The notes below the pieces were generated by a model, which saw only the letters and a program-made list of their open reading frames with translations, searched no databases and was not told the DNA's origin. DNA of 16,252 nucleotides from an uncultured Lachnospiraceae bacterium. GTDB taxonomy: Bacteria; Bacillota; Clostridia; Lachnospirales; Lachnospiraceae. A program made the position numbers and the translations under genes. Every line of letters begins with the position of its first letter. Positions within the stretch are counted from its first letter, which is position 1. Positions 1-5,787 of the stretch are shown piece after piece. The stretch lies in contig USJG01000040.1 in NCBI GenBank assembly GCA_900554925.1, positions 1-16,252 on the forward strand, given 5' to 3'.

Positions 1-44
1 CGTCCGGTAAGACGCTTTTCATTGAGAACATTTAGAAAATCCAT
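1..44 (-). CDS. possible 5' end of an unrecognised gene, cut by left edge
   Basis: On the minus strand an ATG at 44 opens a frame (MDFLNVLNEKRLTG) that runs off the window. The frame is also open upstream to a TGA at 123-125, with a GTG at 107 as an alternative start. The only ribosome-binding-like sequence before the ATG is a weak CGGAAA. It would follow the acetyltransferase gene on the same strand. The stretch is too short to recognise a family, and it could be non-coding. Confidence 0.25.
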   Translation of the reverse strand, partial: MDFLNVLNEKRLTG

Positions 45-148
45 TTTCCGAAGCTGACAGCGTGCAATTCCTTTTGTTCCATCTGCCAAAGCACTTTCTA
101 AAAGCACCTTTTGACACCCAAATCATTTCCGTAAGCTGCAAAATCATT

Positions 149-613
149 TTACAGCATCTTGTCATAAACCACCCATTCTTCATCCAGCCTGGCGCCTATA
201 TGCTCATAGAAGGACCGGGAGCTCTGATTCCAGCCAAGGCACTTCCAGGTCATCTTAAGACAATCCTTTTCTCTGGCAGTTTCCTCAAGCTTCTTCAAAA
301 ACAGATTTCCTATGCCCTTCCCCCTGTAGGCCTCCCTCACAAAAATATCCTCCAGGTAAAGCACCTTTTTTGCCGGAAAGGAAACCAGCTGATAATAATA
401 AGCGGCCAGCCCTGCCAGCTTCCCCTCCACTTCCGCCTTCAATATATGAAGCAGCTTATCCTGAAAAATCAGCTTTCTCATATCCTCCCTGGTTGCGGAA
501 AAATAATCCTCCAGTTTTTCATAAGCTGCAAATTCCTGATACAATTCATAAATAGCATCCATATCCTTTTCCTCTATGGAAATGATGTTTGCTGCTTCTT
601 TGATTTTTTGCAT
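149..613 (-). CDS. GNAT family N-acetyltransferase, diamine/SSAT-like
   Basis: This is a cytoplasmic acetyl-CoA-dependent N-acetyltransferase of 154 aa, about the normal length for the family. Motif A, the acetyl-CoA pyrophosphate loop, is visible at residues 92-105 as VREAYRGKGIGNLF. The C-terminal WN-SSRSFYEHIGA segment around residues 128-141 contains a tyrosine (about 136) in the place of the usual general acid. The tail (DEEWVVYDKML) resembles spermidine/spermine and thialysine acetyltransferases, which suggests an amine substrate, but the substrate is inferred. I chose the ATG at 613 because AAAGGCGG sits about 8 nt upstream; an in-frame TTG at 640 would add nine residues without a good ribosome binding site. 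It is divergent from the DUF5721-like gene at 699. Confidence 0.85.
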   Translation of the reverse strand: MQKIKEAANIISIEEKDMDAIYELYQEFAAYEKLEDYFSATREDMRKLIFQDKLLHILKAEVEGKLAGLAAYYYQLVSFPAKKVLYLEDIFVREAYRGKGIGNLFLKKLEETAREKDCLKMTWKCLGWNQSSRSFYEHIGARLDEEWVVYDKML

Positions 614-634
614 GACTGTTTTCCGCCTTTCTGC

Positions 635-662
635 TTGCAATCTGACACATTTTCTTTATACT
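635..662 (+). promoter_or_regulatory. sigma-A-like promoter for the DUF5721-like gene
   Basis: TTGCAA (635-640) and TATACT (657-662) are separated by 16 bp. Transcription would start near 669, about 30 nt before the ATG at 699. A minus-strand TATAAT (plus-strand attata, 676-681) in the same gap could serve the divergent acetyltransferase, but its -35 is poor. Confidence 0.45.
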
Positions 663-698
663 GTTAAGTAACGCTATTATAACAAAACAGGAGTATCT

Positions 699-1202
699 AT
701 GAAAGCATATCGGATTAAAGACGTAAAAAATTTTATGAGCAGGCTTCTTGGCACCAATACATTTGATTCCTTTTTGCTTGCAGAGGCTTCCATCACTACC
801 TGCAACACCTTTTTTATTGATGGCCACATGGTCAGGGAATTTTTTACCGGTGACATTCATGATGACTCCGTTATGCCTCCCTATGAATTTTCTGAGTGGA
901 AAAATATGCGCTCCCTGTGCTTTGACCTGATCAAAGGCAAGCGGACCCCTGTGAGCTTCAAATTGGTACTGCATTTAAAGCCTGAGGTGACAGACCGGAT
1001 ACTAAAAGCCAATGACTGCGGCCTTTCCCTATCAGATATCAAGGCCTTTGTCCTTAATATAAAATACGATGGCAGCATGCTCACCTGCATCACTGCCACC
1101 GCCTTTTATACATTTCTTCCCGATAAAACCCCGGATAAACTCTGGGACGATTATTTAACTCATTTTCTTTCAGAAAAGGAAATATCCTACGAGGAAATCT
1201 AA
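699..1202 (+). CDS. DUF5721-like conserved clostridial protein
   Basis: This 167-aa soluble protein has no signal peptide or membrane segment. The N-terminus (MKAYRIKDVKNFMSRLL, then FDSFLLAEASITTCNTFFIDG) matches my memory of the DUF5721 family, found in Lachnospiraceae and relatives with unknown function; this was not checked by a search. The start is supported by CAGGAG (688-693) six bases before the ATG. The stop at 1200-1202 abuts the stop of the convergent coiled-coil gene at 1203, so there is no room for a separate terminator between them. No catalytic motif is evident. Confidence 0.75.
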   Translation: MKAYRIKDVKNFMSRLLGTNTFDSFLLAEASITTCNTFFIDGHMVREFFTGDIHDDSVMPPYEFSEWKNMRSLCFDLIKGKRTPVSFKLVLHLKPEVTDRILKANDCGLSLSDIKAFVLNIKYDGSMLTCITATAFYTFLPDKTPDKLWDDYLTHFLSEKEISYEEI

Positions 1203-2171
1203 TCATCTGACGGTGTCCACCGCCGCACCCTTTAAATCCTCCTCAAGCAGCTTCATCTCCTCCATGATCTTCCTGATTTCCTGCTGCATCTCTCCCATGG
1301 TATCTTCCATCTCTGTCACGTACCTGGTCATATCTTCTGCCTGCTGGGAAACCCTTTCCGAAAACTCTTCCTTTTCCGCCTTTTCTTCCTTGTTCTTTTC
1401 GATTCTTTCTTCCTGTTCTTTTTCTTTTTCGGCTTTTTCCTGGGCTGCCTCTTTCTTTTCTTCCAGCTCTTCGTCCACGTGATCCTTTGCTTCCTCTATC
1501 AGCATACCAATGATCTCCTGACTGGCTGCTTTCTCAATATTATCAGCACTTTCCTGGGCTTTTAGCATATTCTGGGATTTCGCCAGTTCTCTTTTCGTCT
1601 CTCTGATAAAATAATCCTCGGATCTGATCCCCTGCAAGGCCTGCTCTTTTTCCTTTTCATAGTCAGCACTGCTTTTATATTTATCAAGAGAGCGCTGCTG
1701 ATACTCTGTTAAGCCCTGCTCATCTATTTGTGAGAGCCTTTCATATTCTTCTTCAGTAAGATAAACACCACTGCCTCCCCGTTTAGAATCCTCCCTCTTT
1801 ATCAATAGCTGCAAATCCTGCTCCTCCTGGGAATCCTCCTTAACTCCATAAGAATCCCTAAGTGCCAGCCTTTCCTCCTTTATCCGGTTAAGCTCTTTAT
1901 TAGCTTCACCGATCTGATTTTGATATTCCCGGATTCTGCTTCTGCTATCTTCAAGGCTCTGATCTGTCTTGCGGTCTACCTCCCATGCATCGCCTACCAC
2001 CTTCATTGCCTGCTGTCTGGCCTGTTGCTTTTTCTGAGCAATGGGATCAAACTTTTGATTAAAATTTCCCGCATAAATCGTCTTTTGACCGCCTTTTTCT
2101 TCCGTTATACCGTTTTGCCTTTCCCTTCGGGTATTATCCCCCATAAAAATGACTGTATTTTGTACTTTCAT
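1203..2171 (-). CDS. Glu/Lys-rich coiled-coil protein, function unknown
   Basis: This 322-aa protein has no signal peptide, no membrane segment and no cysteine. After a short N-terminus (MKVQNTVIFMGD), residues about 45-130 are charged and probably helical. A Gly-containing break near 131-137 is followed by a LTEEEYERLSQID segment. A second helical region, about 165-315, includes an extremely E/K-rich run at about 234-270. This is typical of a long coiled coil. The N-terminus resembles hypothetical proteins I recall from Lachnospiraceae, but I do not recognise a function. I chose the ATG at 2171 because GGAGG and AAGGAG lie just upstream; a GTG at 2213 would add 14 residues without a ribosome binding site. 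Its stop abuts the convergent gene at 1202. Confidence 0.75.
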   Translation of the reverse strand: MKVQNTVIFMGDNTRRERQNGITEEKGGQKTIYAGNFNQKFDPIAQKKQQARQQAMKVVGDAWEVDRKTDQSLEDSRSRIREYQNQIGEANKELNRIKEERLALRDSYGVKEDSQEEQDLQLLIKREDSKRGGSGVYLTEEEYERLSQIDEQGLTEYQQRSLDKYKSSADYEKEKEQALQGIRSEDYFIRETKRELAKSQNMLKAQESADNIEKAASQEIIGMLIEEAKDHVDEELEEKKEAAQEKAEKEKEQEERIEKNKEEKAEKEEFSERVSQQAEDMTRYVTEMEDTMGEMQQEIRKIMEEMKLLEEDLKGAAVDTVR

Positions 2172-2332
2172 GGCTCCTTCTGCCTCCGCGAAATGAGATA
2201 TGTCGTAATTCACTTAGGTTTCATGCTTTATATCGTCATTAAACAGGGAATTGATTAGCATATATCTGCCAAATGTAATGAATCATCCAAAATGTGATGT
2301 AAAGCAAAAGTATGCTGTAGCACAATAAGTAC

Positions 2333-2361
2333 TTGACTTTCCATCCAATTCATGCTATCTT
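2333..2361 (+). promoter_or_regulatory. promoter of the ABC exporter operon
   Basis: TTGACT (2333-2338), a 17-bp spacer and TATCTT (2356-2361) make a good sigma-A-type promoter. The predicted start is near 2368, leaving an untranslated leader of about 135 nt before the ATG at 2504. Confidence 0.55.
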
Positions 2362-2367
2362 TAAGTT

Positions 2368-2503
2368 CCTTTCGCCCTTTCAGGGCAAATACCAAACTTT
2401 ATACTTACCTGCGGTAATTCTCTGGCAAATCCCCAGGGAGAGCAGACCGGCTTGGCAAGTTATGCAACCCAAAATGTCATAATACTACCAGGAGGAAGCA
2501 CAC
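2368..2503 (+). promoter_or_regulatory. long leader with hairpins, possible cis-regulatory RNA
   Basis: The inferred leader contains a GCCC/GGGC hairpin with a 5-nt loop (2374-2386). A second stem pairs TCTCTGG with CCAGGGA around a 7-nt loop (2419-2439). The motif GGCAAAT occurs once near each hairpin, and a third related GGCAAGT follows. The leader ends with a strong AGGAGG site before the ATG. It matches no riboswitch consensus I know; a regulatory role is inferred from length and pairing only. Confidence 0.3.
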
Positions 2504-3292
2504 ATGATTACATTAGAACATGTAAGCAAGACCTACAGGGTCTCTAAACGCGACGCCGGATTTTCTTCGGCCTTCAAAGCTCTGTTCCACAGGGAATACG
2601 AGTATATCCACGCCCTTTCAGACGTTTCTTTTACCATTTCCGACGGGGAAATGGTGGGCTACATAGGCCCCAATGGCGCTGGAAAGAGCTCTACCATCAA
2701 AATCTTAAGCGGTATCCTTACTCCGGAGGAAGGTACCTGTCTTGTAAACGGACTCATTCCCTGGAAAAATCGAATTGAACACACGAAAAACATTGGCGTG
2801 GTTTTTGGTCAACGCACACAATTGTGGTGGGATGTTCCCGTCATGGATTCCTTTGAGCTTTTAAAGGAAATCTACCGGATAGACGATCTTTCTTACCGCC
2901 GCAGCACAGAACAGCTCTGTGATATGCTGAATCTTTCGGAGCTTTTAAAAACTCCTGTCAGGCAGCTTTCCTTAGGGCAGCGGATGCGCTGTGAGCTTGC
3001 CGCTTCTCTGCTGCACAGCCCTGAAATTCTTTTTCTGGACGAACCTACCATTGGCCTGGACGCGGTTTCCAAGCTGGCTGTCAGAGATTTTATCCGGAAG
3101 CTGAACCAGGAGAAAAATACTACCGTCATTTTAACCACCCATGATATGCAGGATATTGAGGCCCTTACCCATCGGGTAATCTTAATTGGAAAGGGCAGGC
3201 TTCTTTTAGACGGAAGCATTGATGAGATTAAAGGCGGCTATGGCAGCACCGAGGAAGCCCTTGCTGCTTTTTACCGCAAGCACGGTATTTAA
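2504..3292 (+). CDS. ABC exporter ATP-binding protein (COG4586, viologen-exporter type)
   Basis: This 262-aa ATPase powers an ABC-2 type exporter made with the next two genes. Walker A is GPNGAGKS (55-62), the Q-loop region is FGQRTQLWWDVP (101-112), the signature is LSLGQ (155-159), Walker B with its glutamate is ILFLDE (175-180), and the switch histidine is H213 in TTHD. All are intact. The GQRTQLWWD segment is typical of the COG4586 family. Members of this family, with paired permeases, include the Synechocystis system linked to methyl viologen export; the substrate here is unknown. The start has AGGAGG about 9 nt upstream. The downstream permease begins 11 nt after the stop, so the three genes form one operon. 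Confidence 0.9.
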   Translation: MITLEHVSKTYRVSKRDAGFSSAFKALFHREYEYIHALSDVSFTISDGEMVGYIGPNGAGKSSTIKILSGILTPEEGTCLVNGLIPWKNRIEHTKNIGVVFGQRTQLWWDVPVMDSFELLKEIYRIDDLSYRRSTEQLCDMLNLSELLKTPVRQLSLGQRMRCELAASLLHSPEILFLDEPTIGLDAVSKLAVRDFIRKLNQEKNTTVILTTHDMQDIEALTHRVILIGKGRLLLDGSIDEIKGGYGSTEEALAAFYRKHGI

Positions 3293-3302
3293 GGAGGCGC
3301 CT

Positions 3303-4106
3303 ATGAAAAAATATATTGCTTTTTTCAGACTCCGTTTCACTATGGGACTTCAATATCGGTCGGCGGCTTTAGCCGGCATTGCCACACAATTTTTCTGGGG
3401 AACCATGGAAGTATTGATGTTTCGGGCTTTCTACCGGGCAGACCCAGGTGCCTTCCCCATGACGTTTCAGGCCACCTGTGCTTATGTATGGATGCAGCAG
3501 GCTTTTCTGGCTCTTTTTATGGCCTGGGTAATGGAAAATGAAATCTTTGACTCCATCATAAACGGAAACATTGCCTATGAGCTATGCCGCCCCATCAATA
3601 TTTATAACATGTGGTTTGCCAGAAGCCTTGCCAACAGATTTTCCAGGACAGTCCTGCGATGCTTTCCTATTTTACTGGTGGCTGCTTTTCTGCCTGCCCC
3701 CTATGGACTGATGCTTCCGGTCAGCGTTCCTGCCTTTTTGCTTTTTCTAATTACGCTGATTATAGGCGCAGGTGTAACCGCTGCTTTTTGTATGCTTATT
3801 TATATGGTGTCTTTTTTCACCATATCGCCTATGGGGATACGCATGGTAGCCGTATCTGTGGTGGAATTTTTTCAGGGCGGGGTCATTCCTCTTCCTTTTT
3901 TCCCCGATGAAATCCGTAAGGTTCTGGAACTGCTTCCTTTTGCCTCCATGCAGAATGTCCCTTTGCGCATTTACAGCGGGGATCTGTGTGGAAGGGCCAT
4001 GTATCAGGCAGTCTTTCTCCAGATCTTCTGGTTTTTGGTGCTGATTGGGGCAGGACGCATTCTTAACTTTATTGCCATGCGTAAAATTACTGTTCAGGGC
4101 GGCTGA
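3303..4106 (+). CDS. ABC-2 family exporter permease (COG4587/COG3694-like)
   Basis: This 267-aa integral membrane protein is probably one half of the exporter channel, with about six hydrophobic segments. The segment around residues 79-100 (SIINGNIAYELCRP followed by INIYNMWFAR) is a signature of this permease family: a short amphipathic stretch containing a conserved RP pair. I placed the start at the ATG at 3303 because AAGGAGG lies 5-6 nt upstream; the frame is open further upstream but only inside the ATPase gene. It would dimerise with the product of the next gene and be driven by the upstream ATPase. Confidence 0.85.
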   Translation: MKKYIAFFRLRFTMGLQYRSAALAGIATQFFWGTMEVLMFRAFYRADPGAFPMTFQATCAYVWMQQAFLALFMAWVMENEIFDSIINGNIAYELCRPINIYNMWFARSLANRFSRTVLRCFPILLVAAFLPAPYGLMLPVSVPAFLLFLITLIIGAGVTAAFCMLIYMVSFFTISPMGIRMVAVSVVEFFQGGVIPLPFFPDEIRKVLELLPFASMQNVPLRIYSGDLCGRAMYQAVFLQIFWFLVLIGAGRILNFIAMRKITVQGG

Positions 4107-4129
4107 TTTAAGAAGGGAGCGATTGTGAA

Positions 4130-4903
4130 ATGAAATTATATGGGAAATTTTTTGTAATGCATTTAAAAAGTATTATGGAGTACAAAACCTCCTTTCTTCT
4201 TTCATGCATTGGCCAGTTTCTGGTATCCTTTAACGTGTTTTTGGGAATGTATTTTATGTTCCGGCGGTTTTCCAGAGTGGAAGGCTTTACCTACAATGAA
4301 GTGCTTTTATGCTTTGGCATTACTCTGATGGAATTTTCTCTGGCAGAATCTTTTGCCAGAGGTTTTGACAACTTTGACTCCATGGTAAAACAGGGAGAAT
4401 TTGACCGCATTCTGGTAAGGCCCCGGAATGAAATCCTTCAGGTGCTGGGAAGCCGCATTGAATTCAGCCGCATTGGACGCATCCTTCAGGCCATCGTCAT
4501 GTTTTCCTACGGTTTTGCCATCAGCGACGTACACTGGACCTTCCTTAAGGTTCTTACTGTATTTTTGATGTTGCTTGGCGGTACCGTTGTGTTTGCCGGC
4601 ATTTTTCTGATCTATGCCTCTATCTGTTTTTTTACCGTAGAAGGATTGGAATTTATGAATATTTTTACGGACGGCGCAAGAGAATATGGGAAATATCCTG
4701 TCAGTATTTATGGCAAAAGGGTATTGTGGCTGTGCACCTTTGTGATACCTTACGGGCTGATTCAGTATTATCCCCTGCTTTATCTTTTGGATCGCGGAAA
4801 GACTTATTACATCCTGTTTCCCATTCTGGCGTGTCTGTTTATCCTGCCCTGCCTGCTGCTGTGGAAAATTGGAGTGAGACATTATACTTCCTGCGGTTCT
4901 TAA
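4130..4903 (+). CDS. ABC-2 family exporter permease, second subunit
   Basis: This 257-aa membrane protein has about six hydrophobic helices and belongs to the companion permease family. The segment FARGFDNFDSMVKQGEFDRILVRP has the same layout as the first permease (a polar stretch, then a conserved RP at about residue 98-99), which indicates a paralogous pair. Start: AAGGGAG about 10 nt before the ATG, 23 nt after the previous stop. It is the last gene of the exporter operon. No clear terminator hairpin follows before the AT-rich toxin-antitoxin region. Confidence 0.85.
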   Translation: MKLYGKFFVMHLKSIMEYKTSFLLSCIGQFLVSFNVFLGMYFMFRRFSRVEGFTYNEVLLCFGITLMEFSLAESFARGFDNFDSMVKQGEFDRILVRPRNEILQVLGSRIEFSRIGRILQAIVMFSYGFAISDVHWTFLKVLTVFLMLLGGTVVFAGIFLIYASICFFTVEGLEFMNIFTDGAREYGKYPVSIYGKRVLWLCTFVIPYGLIQYYPLLYLLDRGKTYYILFPILACLFILPCLLLWKIGVRHYTSCGS

Positions 4904-4974
4904 GACAATAAATCCTGGTTTGAAGTGTTATGCGATTAGATAACAAAAGACAAATAAAATATTTATTATAATGA

Positions 4975-5003
4975 TTGATAGTATGAGCAAAATAAGATAC
5001 AAT
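4975..5003 (+). promoter_or_regulatory. promoter of the toxin-antitoxin module
   Basis: TTGATA (4975-4980), a 17-bp spacer and TACAAT (4998-5003) form a good promoter. A start near 5010 places the GATAAAAT repeats at the beginning of the transcript. A TATAAT at 4967-4972 lacks a matching -35. Confidence 0.5.
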
Positions 5004-5005
5004 AA

Positions 5006-5040
5006 GATAAAATGATAAAATTCTGATAAAATATTGATAA
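5006..5040 (+). repeat. GATAAAAT direct repeats before the antitoxin gene
   Basis: There are three perfect GATAAAAT copies, starting at 5006, 5014 and 5025. A partial GATAA is at 5036, and related AATAAGAT copies are at 4991 and 5001. They sit between the -10 box and the antitoxin ribosome binding site (GGAGAAGGAG, 5041-5050), a position suited to an autoregulatory operator bound by the antitoxin complex. This role is inferred; simple AT-rich drift is an alternative. Confidence 0.5.
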
Positions 5041-5051
5041 GGAGAAGGAGC

Positions 5052-5309
5052 ATGATACAGATTAGACCAGTTTCGGATTTAAGAAATAAATTTTCAGATA
5101 TTGAAAAAGCAGTTGGAAATGGAGAACCGGTATATTTAACCAAAAATGGATATGGAACAATGGTTGTTTTAAGTTTGGAAGCTTATTCTAAACTTACTGA
5201 CAATGTGGAAACTGCATTGAACGAAGCCGATAGATATGCTGAAGAAAATCCAGGCAGACATACACATGAAGAAATATTTGCAAATCTTCGAAGGAGGGTC
5301 AATGGCTGA
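5052..5309 (+). CDS. type II antitoxin, Phd/YefM family
   Basis: This 85-aa protein has a Phd/YefM DNA-binding N-terminal fold: IRPVSDLRNKFSDIEKAV (about residues 4-21), then GEPVYLTKNGYGTMVVLSLEAY (24-45), the usual beta-hairpin and helix. The C-terminal tail (EENPGRHTHEEIFANLRRRV) would wrap the toxin. It should neutralise the toxin encoded next and repress its own promoter. The ATG at 5052 follows GGAGAAGGAG directly; a TTG at 5034 in the same frame lacks a site. Base composition is distinctly richer in A and T than the exporter and EIIC-EAL genes on either side. The stop overlaps the toxin start by 8 nt, so translation is probably coupled. Confidence 0.88.
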   Translation: MIQIRPVSDLRNKFSDIEKAVGNGEPVYLTKNGYGTMVVLSLEAYSKLTDNVETALNEADRYAEENPGRHTHEEIFANLRRRVNG

Positions 5310-5631
5310 TTCAAAGTATGATTTAAGATATCTGCCACTTTTTTATGATGATTTAGAGCGAAAAGTCGCATATATTGCAGAGCATCTGCATAACAAAAAA
5401 GCAGCAAATGATCTGATTAATGCTGTTGAACGTGCAATAATCGAAAGATTGCCGAATGCAGAGACATTTGAACCATATCAATCTCTAAAAGAGAGACGAT
5501 ACAGATACTATCGGATTTATGTAAAAAATTTTGTTGTATATTATGTTGTGATAGATGATGAAGGCCCCAGAAAAATTATGGAAGTACGAAGATTCTTGTA
5601 TAATAAACAAAATTATGAACAGCTAATATAA
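5302..5631 (+). CDS. type II toxin, RelE/ParE family
   Basis: This 109-aa RelE/ParE-superfamily toxin starts with a helical hairpin (LRYLPLFYDDLERKVAYIAE, about 8-27). The middle helix covers 33-50, and beta strands follow from about 66 to 97 (RYRYYRIYVKNFVVYYVVID and KIMEVRRFLY). The layout and the final IMEVRRFLY strand fit this family, whose members cleave mRNA on the ribosome or poison gyrase; which activity applies cannot be read from the sequence. The start is the ATG at 5302 with AAGGAGG 6 nt upstream, inside the end of the antitoxin gene. It appears intact and full length. Confidence 0.85.
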   Translation: MADSKYDLRYLPLFYDDLERKVAYIAEHLHNKKAANDLINAVERAIIERLPNAETFEPYQSLKERRYRYYRIYVKNFVVYYVVIDDEGPRKIMEVRRFLYNKQNYEQLI

Positions 5632-5673
5632 GATTGCTCTGATTCGTAGGGGTATAAAACCATGTCACAGATA

Positions 5674-5702
5674 TTGTTGCACAATTAATCTTGTGCTATA
5701 AT
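5674..5702 (+). promoter_or_regulatory. extended -10 promoter of the EIIC-EAL gene
   Basis: A perfect TATAAT (5697-5702) preceded by TGC makes an extended -10 element. TTGTTG at 5674-5679 is a weak -35 with 17-bp spacing. The start near 5709 lies downstream of the in-frame TTG at 5704, which supports translation from the ATG at 5788. Confidence 0.55.
5679..5696. promoter_or_regulatory. palindromic operator candidate in the EIIC-EAL promoter
   Basis: GCACAA (5679-5684) and TTGTGC (5691-5696) form a perfect inverted repeat with a 6-bp spacer. It fills the space between the -35 and -10 elements. A regulator bound here would block RNA polymerase. The regulator is unknown and is not encoded nearby. 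Confidence 0.4.
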
Positions 5703-5787
5703 ATTGTCTGATCTATTTTATGAATCGTTTCCTTTTTCTGGGAAAGACTCTTATTATACTTATGAGGGAAAGGTATCTCTGCTAAAT

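Larger units (their letters stand above)
2172..2503. other. 332-bp divergent intergenic control region
   Basis: The region lies between the coiled-coil gene (-) and the exporter operon (+). The half next to the exporter holds a strong promoter candidate (2333-2361) and a transcribed leader of about 135 nt with two hairpins (2374-2386 and 2419-2439). The half next to the coiled-coil gene is AT-rich with TA-rich stretches but shows no convincing -35/-10 pair. No tRNA or known riboswitch core was recognised. Confidence 0.6.

Noticed and set aside
62..667. A 201-codon plus-strand open frame covering the acetyltransferase gene
   Set aside because: It is the complement of a clear GNAT gene and its translation shows no recognisable domain.
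2352..2417. A 21-codon open frame in the exporter leader that could be a leader peptide
   Set aside because: Its ATG lies upstream of the predicted transcription start and has no ribosome binding site.
2400..2465. Possible cobalamin or glycine riboswitch core (CAAATCC and GGAGAG sequences)
   Set aside because: The conserved boxes of those classes (GCCACTG; the glycine GCCGA segment) are absent.
4307..4882. A 191-codon minus-strand open frame inside the second permease gene
   Set aside because: It is antisense to a clear permease, with no ribosome binding site and a low-complexity, non-family sequence.
4991..5040. CRISPR-like array
   Set aside because: The units are only 8 bp with no unique spacers of proper length, and no cas genes are present.
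5704..5787. TTG start for the EIIC-EAL protein, adding 28 residues
   Set aside because: It lies upstream of the predicted transcription start, has no ribosome binding site, and the extra residues do not resemble an EIIC N-terminus.
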